45,046 bases of DNA, from NCBI GenBank assembly GCA_002423465.1, contig DIWG01000084.1:26456-71501 (forward strand), read 5' to 3'. The position numbers and the translations under genes are program-made. The notes beneath the pieces were generated by a model. It did no database searches. It had not been told where the DNA came from and worked only from the letters and a program-made list of their open reading frames with translations. Shown here piece by piece: positions 23,765 to 30,721 of the stretch (the first letter of the stretch is position 1; every line of letters starts with the position of its first letter). The DNA comes from Syntrophaceae bacterium UBA6112. Lineage in GTDB: Bacteria; Desulfobacterota; Syntrophia; Syntrophales; UBA5619.

Positions 23765-25028
23765 CCATCGCCTCCCGGTAAACCTCGACCGTTTTCTGCG
23801 CGGCATGCCGCCAGGTTAGCGAATCCTTCACCCGCGCAAGCCCCGCTTCCCCAAGACGCATTCTTTTCCGGGGATCCATCAGGAGACCGACGATCGCCTG
23901 CCGGAGCGCTTCCGTATCCGCCGGCGGCACGAGAACCCCTGCGTCTCCCACGACCTCCGGCAAGGCGCCTCCCGTCGTGCTGATAACCGGCACACCGCAG
24001 GCCATAGCCTCTCCCGCCGGCATTCCGAACCCCTCGTAAAGGGAGGGAATGACGGCCATCGTCGTTTCCGCGTAATAGCGGGCGAATTCGTGATCCGCAA
24101 TCCGGCCGGTGAACCGCACCGAGTCTGCGAGGGACATCTCCGCAACCAGGCGTTCGATCGCTCCGTTTTCTTTCGGCTTCCCGATCACCACGACACGGAT
24201 TTCCCGTTCATTGCGGATCTGTGCCACCGCTTCCAGCAGGTAACGCAGACCCTTGAGCGGGGTATCGGCGCTGCTCGTCACCAGAATCATGTCGTCCGCC
24301 CGTTTCACGCCTTCCAGCGGATAAAAAAAGTCCATGTTGATCCCGTTCGGAACGACGCGAAAGCGCTCGGCAGGGAGTCGGAACTCCCGGCCGATATCCC
24401 GCTTCGAACATTCGGAGACGGTGATGATCTTCGGAAGTCTCCGGGAGACGCGCTTCTGCATGGCGAGGAATGTGTACCAGCGCCGGACCTTCATCCGCCG
24501 CAGCCAGCTTCCCGCCGCATGAATCTCCGTTTCCCGATCGACGGTGATCGGGTGGTGGATGGTGGCCACCGTCGGATAGCCCCTTGCGGCGATTCCCAGC
24601 AGACCGTATGAAAGACTCTGGTTGTCATGGATGATATCGTATCCGTTCCGGCCCCCTATCAGATAACGGCGGGCGCGGAACCCGAAAGTGAAGGGTTCCG
24701 GGAATCCCCCCGAACACATGCTGAGAAATTCGAACTGATTGACCGGAGAGGAAAGTTCACGGATCTTTTGGATCTTGAAAAGGTGATCGGGGTTGTAAAG
24801 ATCCAGACTGGGGATCTTGTGCAGGGTGATGCCTTCATCAAGCTCCGGATAGGGGGGACCCGACAGGACATCGACCTCGTGGCCAAGCTCCTTTAGCGCC
24901 CGGCTCAGGTATTTGATGTAAACCCCCTGCCCCCCGCAGGTCGGATTCCCGCGGTAGGTGAGAAGACAGATCCGCAGGGAGGATTTCCCCGGGTTTTGCC
25001 GACCGTTCTTGAGAGTCTCAATGCTCAA
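23745..25028 (-). CDS. Glycosyltransferase family 4 protein
   Basis: 427 residues, GT-B fold retaining glycosyltransferase. The N-terminal acceptor domain begins ICLLTYRGNPTCGGQGVYIKYLSRALKELGHEVDVLSG. The C-terminal nucleotide-sugar domain contains VVPNGINMDFFYP, LVTSSADTPLKGLRYLLEAV and the EX7E-type signature SLYEGFGMPAGEAMACGVPVIS, with GDAGVLVPPADTEALRQAI. Donor and acceptor are unknown. The start is TTG 25028, supported by GGGGGA; no ATG is nearby. It is first in the operon GT4, methyltransferase, toroid protein, acyltransferase, B12 radical SAM. Confidence 0.9.
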   Translation of the reverse strand: MSIETLKNGRQNPGKSSLRICLLTYRGNPTCGGQGVYIKYLSRALKELGHEVDVLSGPPYPELDEGITLHKIPSLDLYNPDHLFKIQKIRELSSPVNQFEFLSMCSGGFPEPFTFGFRARRYLIGGRNGYDIIHDNQSLSYGLLGIAARGYPTVATIHHPITVDRETEIHAAGSWLRRMKVRRWYTFLAMQKRVSRRLPKIITVSECSKRDIGREFRLPAERFRVVPNGINMDFFYPLEGVKRADDMILVTSSADTPLKGLRYLLEAVAQIRNEREIRVVVIGKPKENGAIERLVAEMSLADSVRFTGRIADHEFARYYAETTMAVIPSLYEGFGMPAGEAMACGVPVISTTGGALPEVVGDAGVLVPPADTEALRQAIVGLLMDPRKRMRLGEAGLARVKDSLTWRHAAQKTVEVYREAMDAHGRL

Positions 25029-25342
25029 TCCGAATCCCCCACGCGCCTGAAGAGACGCCCTTCGACCGGACGCCAGGGAGTGACCATGTCGTATGCGGAT
25101 CCGGCCCCGATGGACTCCCCTTTGTTTCGCTTTGAATCGATACGACTGCCGAATGATCGCAAGGCCCTACGGGTCCTACCCTCAGATTTCAACCCGATGA
25201 TCCATACATCCTGTTCGTTAAATTAGCAAGTGTATTTCCTCTTGTCCCTTCGATAGTCATTGACAGCAAACCGTCGATGGAATAGAGGTGAAAGAGATGC
25301 CGAGTCCAAGGTTTTTTCACACTTTAACGGCCTATTGCAGAC
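25029..25342. other. Divergent intergenic region, glycosyltransferase operon / HAD gene
   Basis: This 314-base region holds no convincing gene. A rightward TTGACA at 25260-25265 with TAGAGG 17 bases later is the best promoter candidate for the HAD gene. CCCTACGGGTCCTACCCTC near 25170-25185 has weak repeat character. I see no RNA gene or mobile element. Confidence 0.5.
25260..25288 (+). promoter_or_regulatory. Candidate promoter of the HAD phosphatase gene
   Basis: A perfect TTGACA is followed after 17 bases by TAGAGG, a weak -10 element. It lies about 55-80 bases before the ATG at 25343. Only the -35 is strong. Confidence 0.35.
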
Positions 25343-26335
25343 ATGAAACTTCCGAAACTGATCGTATTTGACATGGACGGCGTGCTGATCGACGTCTCCG
25401 GCTCGTACCGTGAAACCGTCCGAAAAACGGCGCGTCTCTTCTTCGCCGGGGCAAAGGGCTTCGAGAGTCTGCCCGATCCCCTCTTCCCTTTGACGGACCT
25501 CGCCTCACTCAAACAGACCGGCGGCCTGAACAACGACTGGGACCTCACCGCCCTGACCCTCCATCTGCTCTTTGCGCCGGTCAAAACAAACATCGCCCCA
25601 TCATCGGCGCCGGATGTTTCATCGTATGAAGAGACGATACGAAATTGCGACGTGTCGGATCTCTCTCTTTTCCTGAACACCTCCGCCCGCCCGTTGACGG
25701 AGCTCCTCGAACGGCACGGCAGACGAAACGAATCCTTCGTGGCCCGCTGCTACCGGAACGACGTCGGCACCGGCAACGTGATCAAGCAGATCTTCCAGGA
25801 GATCTATCTCGGCCCGTCCCTCTTCAGGAAGCATTATGATCGAGAGCCCCGCTTCTGGACGGAGGAGGGTTTGATCCACCGGGAGACTCTTCTGATCGAC
25901 CCGGCTCTTCTCTCAGCTCTCGCCCGGGATCATATCCTGGCCATCGCAACCGGCCGTCCGCTGGCGGAAGCAGATTTTCCCCTGGATCATTTCGACCTGA
26001 GGAAATACTTTCTGGCCGTGATCACACTGGATGATTCTCTCAGGGAAGAGGATAGGATATTCCGTGAGAGCGGCACACGGATCTCTCTGAAGAAACCCGA
26101 TCCCTACATTCTCGATCGGATCCCCGGCCTGATCGGCAAGCCGTTCAACGGTTGTTATTATTTGGGGGACATGCCCGATGACATGCAGGCCGCCCGGGCG
26201 TCAAAAACCGGCTACAAAGGCGTGGGAGTCACCATCTCTTCCGCCGAGCCGGAAGTCCTTCGCCGGGAACTGCTGCAGGCCAGCGCCGATTACATCATCG
26301 ATGATTACGCCGTCCTTCCAGGGCTGTTTAAATGA
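25343..26335 (+). CDS. HAD-superfamily hydrolase
   Basis: 330 residues. HAD motif I is VFDMDGVLID (nucleophile and acid/base aspartates), motif II in AIATGRP, motif III the lysine of LKKPDPYIL, and motif IV YYLGDMPDDMQAARASK. This is a phosphatase of the phosphoglycolate/sugar-phosphate type, but with an unusually large cap (about residues 45-200), which suggests a specific bulky substrate. The ribosome-binding site is weak (ATTGCAGAC). It is divergent from the glycosyltransferase operon and may supply or trim a sugar phosphate for it; that is inference. Confidence 0.87.
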   Translation: MKLPKLIVFDMDGVLIDVSGSYRETVRKTARLFFAGAKGFESLPDPLFPLTDLASLKQTGGLNNDWDLTALTLHLLFAPVKTNIAPSSAPDVSSYEETIRNCDVSDLSLFLNTSARPLTELLERHGRRNESFVARCYRNDVGTGNVIKQIFQEIYLGPSLFRKHYDREPRFWTEEGLIHRETLLIDPALLSALARDHILAIATGRPLAEADFPLDHFDLRKYFLAVITLDDSLREEDRIFRESGTRISLKKPDPYILDRIPGLIGKPFNGCYYLGDMPDDMQAARASKTGYKGVGVTISSAEPEVLRRELLQASADYIIDDYAVLPGLFK

Positions 26336-26420
26336 ACCTCCCTCCGCAGCAAGCTGAGGGGTATCTAAAACCGCGAGAAACGAAGCAAACTTCGGTGAAT
26401 TCACCCCGAGAGATTAAATT
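26336..26420. repeat. Structured intergenic element with three hairpins
   Basis: Directly after the HAD stop, CTCCGCAGC (26342-26350) pairs with GCTGAGGGG (26353-26361) with one mismatch and one wobble. CGAAG (26381-26385) pairs with CTTCG (26390-26394), and GGTGAATTCACC (26394-26405) is a perfect palindrome. Such dense hairpins resemble dispersed intergenic repeats. It marks the edge where GC content drops. Confidence 0.45.
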
Positions 26421-26522
26421 TAGCTAACACCTACAAAGCGGCGGTTGTATTCAGATTTTGATATCGATTATTTCCATTCGAAATATTCTATTTTTAATAA
26501 ATCCTTAACATATTTATTGTGC

Positions 26523-27299
26523 TTATTTCCTGGGAGATAGTTTCCCATTGTCTTTTTGCTCAATGCTTGCACTCGACGGAGATATTTCTATTGAAGGAGA
26601 CGGAGAAACAGAAATATACGCAGTTCCAGACGGAGACATAGACGCAATCGATGATGCTGGCACAAATCCCGCAAGAGCAGAACCTATTCCGTAACCTCTT
26701 GATGTTTGATCATCGACCATTACATATCGTGAATGTTCTTGGCTTCGTAAAACTTCGAGAATTTCTTCCAATAATTCCCTGTCTGGCCTTTTAACCGGAT
26801 TTGATGATGGATTGGTGGTAATAATTTTTTTTAAACTTTCATCAAGGTCAGGCCAAAATTTATCAAAAATTTTGTTTAATACCTCTATTGGTAATGCTTT
26901 TCCGCCTGATTTGCCTAAAGCATTATTTATGGCTATCACCAGTTTTCTAATCTCTTCTTTTTCACATTTAGTGTGGAGAAATTGTGAAAGGGGTGGTTGC
27001 ACATCAGTTGGCGTTAAGTCGAGCAGAAATGTGCAAACATATGCATCCTTAGTCTTCGCAATAGCGCCAGCCTCAAATAGAATCCATGGTTCATTAAGAT
27101 TATCTTTATTTAAGCAAACGATCCCTACTTTTATTTTTTCGAGATTTTCACCAATTTCTTGAATCCATCGCCTGCCCTTTTCAATGTCCGACGACGACAC
27201 CCATGGCTCTACGGCTTGGATTACCTGTGGTAGCCATGAAGCAAGTGCTTCAGCAGTCAATTTACTTTTTTCTTTCGCATGGCTGATGAATACTTTCAT
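26523..27299 (-). CDS. TIR-domain protein
   Basis: 258 residues. The N-terminal TIR domain (about 1-130) begins KVFISHAKEKSKLTAEALASWL. The BB-loop-like segment is SSSDIEKGRRWIQEI, and the WILFEAGAIAK segment carries the glutamate used for NAD+ cleavage in active TIR enzymes. Many bacterial TIR proteins act in phage defence or abortive infection. The middle (EVLNKIFDKFWPDLDESLKKII) looks helical. The last 60 residues are Ser/Pro-rich low complexity (VSPSPSIEISPSSASIE) with no known motif. The coding sequence is much more AT-rich than the flanks, which suggests acquisition. It lies downstream of the HicAB-like pair in the same direction. No partner such as SAVED, Thoeris ThsA or Argonaute is seen. 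Confidence 0.82.
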   Translation of the reverse strand: MKVFISHAKEKSKLTAEALASWLPQVIQAVEPWVSSSDIEKGRRWIQEIGENLEKIKVGIVCLNKDNLNEPWILFEAGAIAKTKDAYVCTFLLDLTPTDVQPPLSQFLHTKCEKEEIRKLVIAINNALGKSGGKALPIEVLNKIFDKFWPDLDESLKKIITTNPSSNPVKRPDRELLEEILEVLRSQEHSRYVMVDDQTSRGYGIGSALAGFVPASSIASMSPSGTAYISVSPSPSIEISPSSASIEQKDNGKLSPRK

Positions 27300-27418
27300 A
27301 CGATGCCTCCTTATAAGGCAGCTGATAAATATTTTTTAAGAATTGAAACTTCAGCCATATTCCTTAACCGCTTCAAGAAAACAAAGCGAGAAAAGGGAGA
27401 GGATTTAAAGCCATATCA

Positions 27419-27688
27419 TTATCTTTTCTTTTTTGCTGGAGTTGGGTTAACTTGAGATGCATCAATCGTTAGCGGATTTGGTTGGTCATGCCTCTGAATC
27501 CCAATCCGTTTTACCGGAACTATTGCAGCGGGTAAAATATTGAGATCTTCAGGAGAAGTACCTATATTGGCAGCTCCAAGTCCAAACTCAACATAAATGG
27601 CCCATAACCCTTCATGTATATCTTGCTTTTTTATCAATAATTCAGTGATTTCCTTATGGCTAAATGCGTAATTGATTACTTCTGACAT
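27419..27688 (-). CDS. Small protein of unknown function
   Basis: 89 residues, not recognised. The sequence MSEVINYAFSHKEITELLIKKQ suggests an N-terminal helix, and LWAIYVEFGLGAANIG a beta-rich centre. The C-terminus is Pro/Lys-rich (TPAKKKR). GGGAGG lies 10 bases upstream of ATG 27688. It follows the HicB-like gene by 7 bases, so it is cotranscribed and may be an accessory of the toxin-antitoxin unit. Low GC like its neighbours. Confidence 0.6.
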   Translation of the reverse strand: MSEVINYAFSHKEITELLIKKQDIHEGLWAIYVEFGLGAANIGTSPEDLNILPAAIVPVKRIGIQRHDQPNPLTIDASQVNPTPAKKKR

Positions 27689-27695
27689 TTGATGA

Positions 27696-28328
27696 TTACC
27701 TCCCTGCATTAGTTGCTTGTGGTATTAGTGTAATTGTTGATTGCACGCTCTCATAACTGATCAGATCGATATCTTTATAGGTTAACCCGGGCAGAAAATT
27801 CTGAAAAGGAGATTGTAAATCATCCTGTAACTGCTTTATGTCTCTGATATAATAAAATGGCAGAGGATTAATTGTCACAAAGTTCTGCTGCAATGTACTC
27901 TTGACTGAAACAGTATTTGCTATGTTACACGTCAATAAATTCTTAAAATTATCAGATAAATAGGCATGGTACTCTTCGGCTCCTATTCGTGATGCAATGG
28001 CAGTGATCAAAAATTGATTAAGGCTAGTTGCGTCACGTGCAGCCATCTGTGCTGCTCTTTTGTGCAAACTTCGCGGCATTCTTAGGGCGATTTTGCCGCT
28101 ATAATTTTGGTTTAGTGTCGGTGAAGGAATATTTAATCCCTGAGCCAATGATGCTTCGATCCATACTTTAGCTGCCTTTTCCAAATTATCAAATGCTTCA
28201 TTTGCGGTTTGCCCTTGAGCAAAGCAGCCTGGAAATTCTAAAATTTCAGCCGAAATTGTTCCATCCTCTTCTGGGATTAACACCCTAGAATATGGATCCC
28301 TCAGAATCTCATCCGGCCTTTTTTTCAT
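27696..28328 (-). CDS. HicB-like antitoxin with C-terminal extension
   Basis: 210 residues. The N-terminal part, YSRVLIPEEDGTISAEILEFPGCFAQGQTANEAFDNLEKAAKVWIEA, is the HicB partial RNase H-like fold that binds and blocks HicA. A ribbon-helix-helix DNA-binding region follows, GKIALRMPRSLHKRAAQMAARDATSLNQFLITAIASRIG, which in HicB represses the operon. The remaining 85 residues (from about 125) are an extension I do not recognise. ATG 28328 is used; TTG 28334 has better spacing to GAGG and is an alternative. It lies 13 bases after the HicA-like gene. Confidence 0.82.
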   Translation of the reverse strand: MKKRPDEILRDPYSRVLIPEEDGTISAEILEFPGCFAQGQTANEAFDNLEKAAKVWIEASLAQGLNIPSPTLNQNYSGKIALRMPRSLHKRAAQMAARDATSLNQFLITAIASRIGAEEYHAYLSDNFKNLLTCNIANTVSVKSTLQQNFVTINPLPFYYIRDIKQLQDDLQSPFQNFLPGLTYKDIDLISYESVQSTITLIPQATNAGR

Positions 28329-28341
28329 GATCAATTATGCC

Positions 28342-28614
28342 TCAACTTTCTTCAATTTCAAAAATGTCCTGATCAAGTTGATCCAAAATATTCAAAGCAG
28401 TCCCCTTAGCCAATGTGCCAGGATGATTGGGAATGCTTATTGGACGGCTAGCGGGTAAGAGAGTGCTAACATAAGTTGGTTCCTTGCCACGGTCAAAAAT
28501 TGTTCTTTCTAATGATCTTGCCAATCTCACTAATTCTGCAGATCGGATATTGTTCGGCTTTGAGCGAAGTGCAGCAAGCCGCTTTTTAATCTTCTGCAGT
28601 TTTTTCGCGTTCAT
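28342..28614 (-). CDS. HicA-like toxin, probably variant
   Basis: 90 residues. The C-terminal stretch RGKEPTYVSTLLPASRPISIPNHPGTLAKGTALNILDQLDQDI aligns with the HicA double-stranded-RNA-binding-like fold (compare VPVPNH...LKKGTLRSIL). Canonical HicA has a catalytic histidine in a GSHH/GSHRIY motif. Here the aligned place reads GKEPTYV, with no histidine. An extra basic N-terminus (AKKLQKIKKRLAALRSKP) precedes it. It could be an inactive or differently acting toxin. ATG 28614 follows GGTGATATT. Adjacent HicB supports the assignment. Confidence 0.65.
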   Translation of the reverse strand: MNAKKLQKIKKRLAALRSKPNNIRSAELVRLARSLERTIFDRGKEPTYVSTLLPASRPISIPNHPGTLAKGTALNILDQLDQDIFEIEES

Positions 28615-29000
28615 AATATCACCGGCAATACCACTTTTCAATAAAAATATTTATGCATCAGTATGACCTTGATATAATATCCTTTTCTCTGTCCGCACTA
28701 TACAGAGAATTATATTTGGAGTCAAAGAACTTTTTTAATTTTGAAAACATTGGCTTCATAATTGATGATCTGGGAAGGAATATGTTCTTGCCGTGTGCTT
28801 GCTATTATATAATATATTGAAAATAAATAATAAATGGCGGAAGTGCATGGGGATCGAACTCATCCGGTTGACGAAACATAGATTTTCGATTGAAATTATG
28901 CATTTTAGTCTGGTTTGACTTTTTGTGGATAACAGGAAGGAGCGGAGGCCTCCGATCATCCAAAAAATTCCCTCCCTTCAAATCGAAGCAGAGGAAACGG
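28615..29000. other. Intergenic region with tRNA fragment
   Basis: A 386-base AT-rich stretch between the toxin-antitoxin genes and the RraA-like gene. The only structured part recognised is a tRNA 3' fragment at 28835-28867. AGGCCT at 28946-28951 lies in a GGAGGCCTCC palindrome. A short open frame over this region is accidental. No integrase or insertion sequence is present. Confidence 0.6.
28835..28867 (-). pseudogene. 3' fragment of a selenocysteine-type tRNA (possible attachment site)
   Basis: On the minus strand the sequence reads GAG-TTCGATC-CCCAT-GCACTTCC-G-CCA. TTCGATC is a T-loop with the conserved TTCRA, preceded by G and followed by C. From loop to CCA there are 5+8+1 bases, one more than in ordinary tRNAs, exactly the 8-bp acceptor of bacterial tRNA-Sec. 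The last nine bases, CTTCCGCCA, equal the end of E. coli selC. The T-stem has one A/C mismatch. No matching 5' acceptor (GGAAGTGC) occurs in the next 150 bases, so the tRNA is incomplete. tRNA 3' ends are typical integration sites. Confidence 0.7.
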
Positions 29001-29678
29001 TCAAAGAATTCCATAACGGGCAAATACTTCTGCCAGCTTATCACCACGTTTGAGATCCCGTAGCGTGTCATGTTCACCCGAAACTTTATTGAAGGCAATC
29101 TCCAGTACATCCTTTTCGGCACTTTTTGGAATAACCACCAAACCATCTGCATCCCCCATGATCAGGTCCCCTGGCTCGACCTGAACACCTGCACATCGAA
29201 TGGGGATATCTATCGACATGACTCGACCTCGACCTTTGCTATCTAACGGTGCAATTCCGCCATGGAAAACCGGAAATTTCATGGAACGGATGGCGCGTAC
29301 ATCTCTCGTACAACCATCCATCACGGCCCCGGCAGACCCGCGAGCTTGTGCGGCTGTTGAAAGCAGTTCGCCCCAAGGTCCAATCCTTGAAGAGTTTGAA
29401 CATGCAAAAACTGGTACCTCGAAAGGCTTCAAGCTATCGACCAATTGAATCTCCAGCTCGTACGGATTTGTTCCGACCTCGTGGTGCCAAACTTCCATAA
29501 AACTAGCTGTCCTGGCTCGCCCCACCAAAACAAGATCGTCATCCAATGGACGTATTCGAGATGACATCGCCTGGTGTCTTTGCCCCACAGAGTCCAACGC
29601 ATCGGAAACAACTGAAGTGAACAATTTTGATCGAATTTTAGCAAAAAGAATCTGGTCGCGCTCACGGGATGAACTCAT
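29001..29678 (-). CDS. RraA / HMG-aldolase family protein
   Basis: 225 residues. Motifs AGAVMDGCTRDV (Arg-Asp of the active site) and PGDLIMGDADGLVVIP are those of the RraA family. Members include 4-hydroxy-4-methyl-2-oxoglutarate/oxaloacetate-decarboxylating aldolases and the RNase E inhibitor RraA; sequence alone cannot choose. The metabolic neighbourhood favours an aldolase or decarboxylase. ATG 29678 has AAGAGGTG at good spacing. The frame continues upstream 47 codons to 29819 (AVMAIKVAQQAAEAKVGG...), possibly a remnant of another gene. Codon use is less GC-rich than in the operon to its right, from which it is separated by 287 bases with no gene. Confidence 0.82.
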   Translation of the reverse strand: MSSSRERDQILFAKIRSKLFTSVVSDALDSVGQRHQAMSSRIRPLDDDLVLVGRARTASFMEVWHHEVGTNPYELEIQLVDSLKPFEVPVFACSNSSRIGPWGELLSTAAQARGSAGAVMDGCTRDVRAIRSMKFPVFHGGIAPLDSKGRGRVMSIDIPIRCAGVQVEPGDLIMGDADGLVVIPKSAEKDVLEIAFNKVSGEHDTLRDLKRGDKLAEVFARYGIL

Positions 29679-29965
29679 TGCAACACCTCTTATTGTTAAG
29701 TTGTTGAGTGCCACAACATCGTGAACACTCCCCTTCGATTCAATTTCTCCACCTACCTTGGCTTCCGCCGCCTGCTGGGCAACCTTGATGGCCATAACAG
29801 CATCATCATAGCATCCCAATCATTAACGTTTGCAATATTGCATATCTGATAGATTTCATTAACCGAAGATTTCAGGAAGTACACCTTGGGCACTTTGTAT
29901 CACTGATTATTTATCTTTAATTTTAGCATGTTTTCTCTGTTTCTAATGCAATCAATGGATTAAAA

Positions 29966-30721
29966 TTATCTGTATGGTGGCTTCCCGACAGTGGCAAGGT
30001 AAATCGTGAATTCTTCCTCACTGTCGATCCGGAGCAGCCGATCGATCCCTTCCTGGTCATAAGCGGCAATTGCGCAGGTACCGGCACCAATTGCCTGACA
30101 GGACAGATAGAGATTCTGGCAGACGTGACCGGCATCCAGCGCGATCACCTTGTGCGCGGCAAGGCCATAACGCCATTCCATCCGGTACGGGACGGCCGTC
30201 CAGATGAATGTGACGGCTGCTTCTGCGGGATAGGGCTGACCGAGAACGGCCCGGACGATTTTCCGACCCAGATCTTCCTCGGAAAATTCGTACAGAAGCT
30301 GATGTTCCAATGGGAGGTAGCGGTAGATCCCCACATTGAGCCCTTGGACGTTCAGAACGCAGAGATAGGTTTCCAAGGCATGGCGACAGCCGGCCGAGGG
30401 AACCGTCCGCAGTGCATGACCTGAATCCAGTTTTTTTCGGACTCCCTGGGTGGACCACAAGAGAAAGGACAATTCCGCCAGCGACAGTGGATCAGAGATA
30501 TATGAGCGTCGGCTCTCCCGCAAACCGATTGCGGAGGGAAGATCCATTTTGCCGATATCTCCGAATGGGGGGAGATTGATTCGTTTGGCATCCGGGCGGA
30601 ACGGTTTCTCGATCGGCGGAGGCGCGATCCCTCGGCTTTGGTCCGTTTGGGAAAAATCAACCGCCTTACGGATACTGTCCTTCAGAAATTCCCGGTATTG
30701 CCGGAGGATATCCTTTTCCAT
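29966..30721 (-). CDS. SagB/ThcOx-family nitroreductase-fold oxidoreductase
   Basis: FMN-dependent nitroreductase-fold protein of 251 residues. SagB/ThcOx signatures are LRESRRSYISDPLSLAELSFLLWSTQG, RTVPSAGCRHALETYL, and ALDAGHVCQNLYLSCQAIGAGTCAIAAYD. In thiazole/oxazole peptide clusters SagB oxidises azolines, but stand-alone members like this have unknown substrates, and no SagC/SagD partner is nearby. The start overlaps the stop of the flavoprotein gene (TAATG), so they are coupled and probably act in one pathway. No signal peptide. Confidence 0.85.
   Translation of the reverse strand: MEKDILRQYREFLKDSIRKAVDFSQTDQSRGIAPPPIEKPFRPDAKRINLPPFGDIGKMDLPSAIGLRESRRSYISDPLSLAELSFLLWSTQGVRKKLDSGHALRTVPSAGCRHALETYLCVLNVQGLNVGIYRYLPLEHQLLYEFSEEDLGRKIVRAVLGQPYPAEAAVTFIWTAVPYRMEWRYGLAAHKVIALDAGHVCQNLYLSCQAIGAGTCAIAAYDQEGIDRLLRIDSEEEFTIYLATVGKPPYR

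Noticed and set aside
28835..28930. A complete tRNA gene on the minus strand
   Set aside because: No GGAAGTGC 5' acceptor, D-arm or anticodon stem is found upstream, and the T-stem has a mismatch. Only the 3' part is present.
28756..28959. 67-residue minus-strand open frame across the tRNA fragment
   Set aside because: It reads through the tRNA-like sequence, has no ribosome-binding site and no protein-like features.
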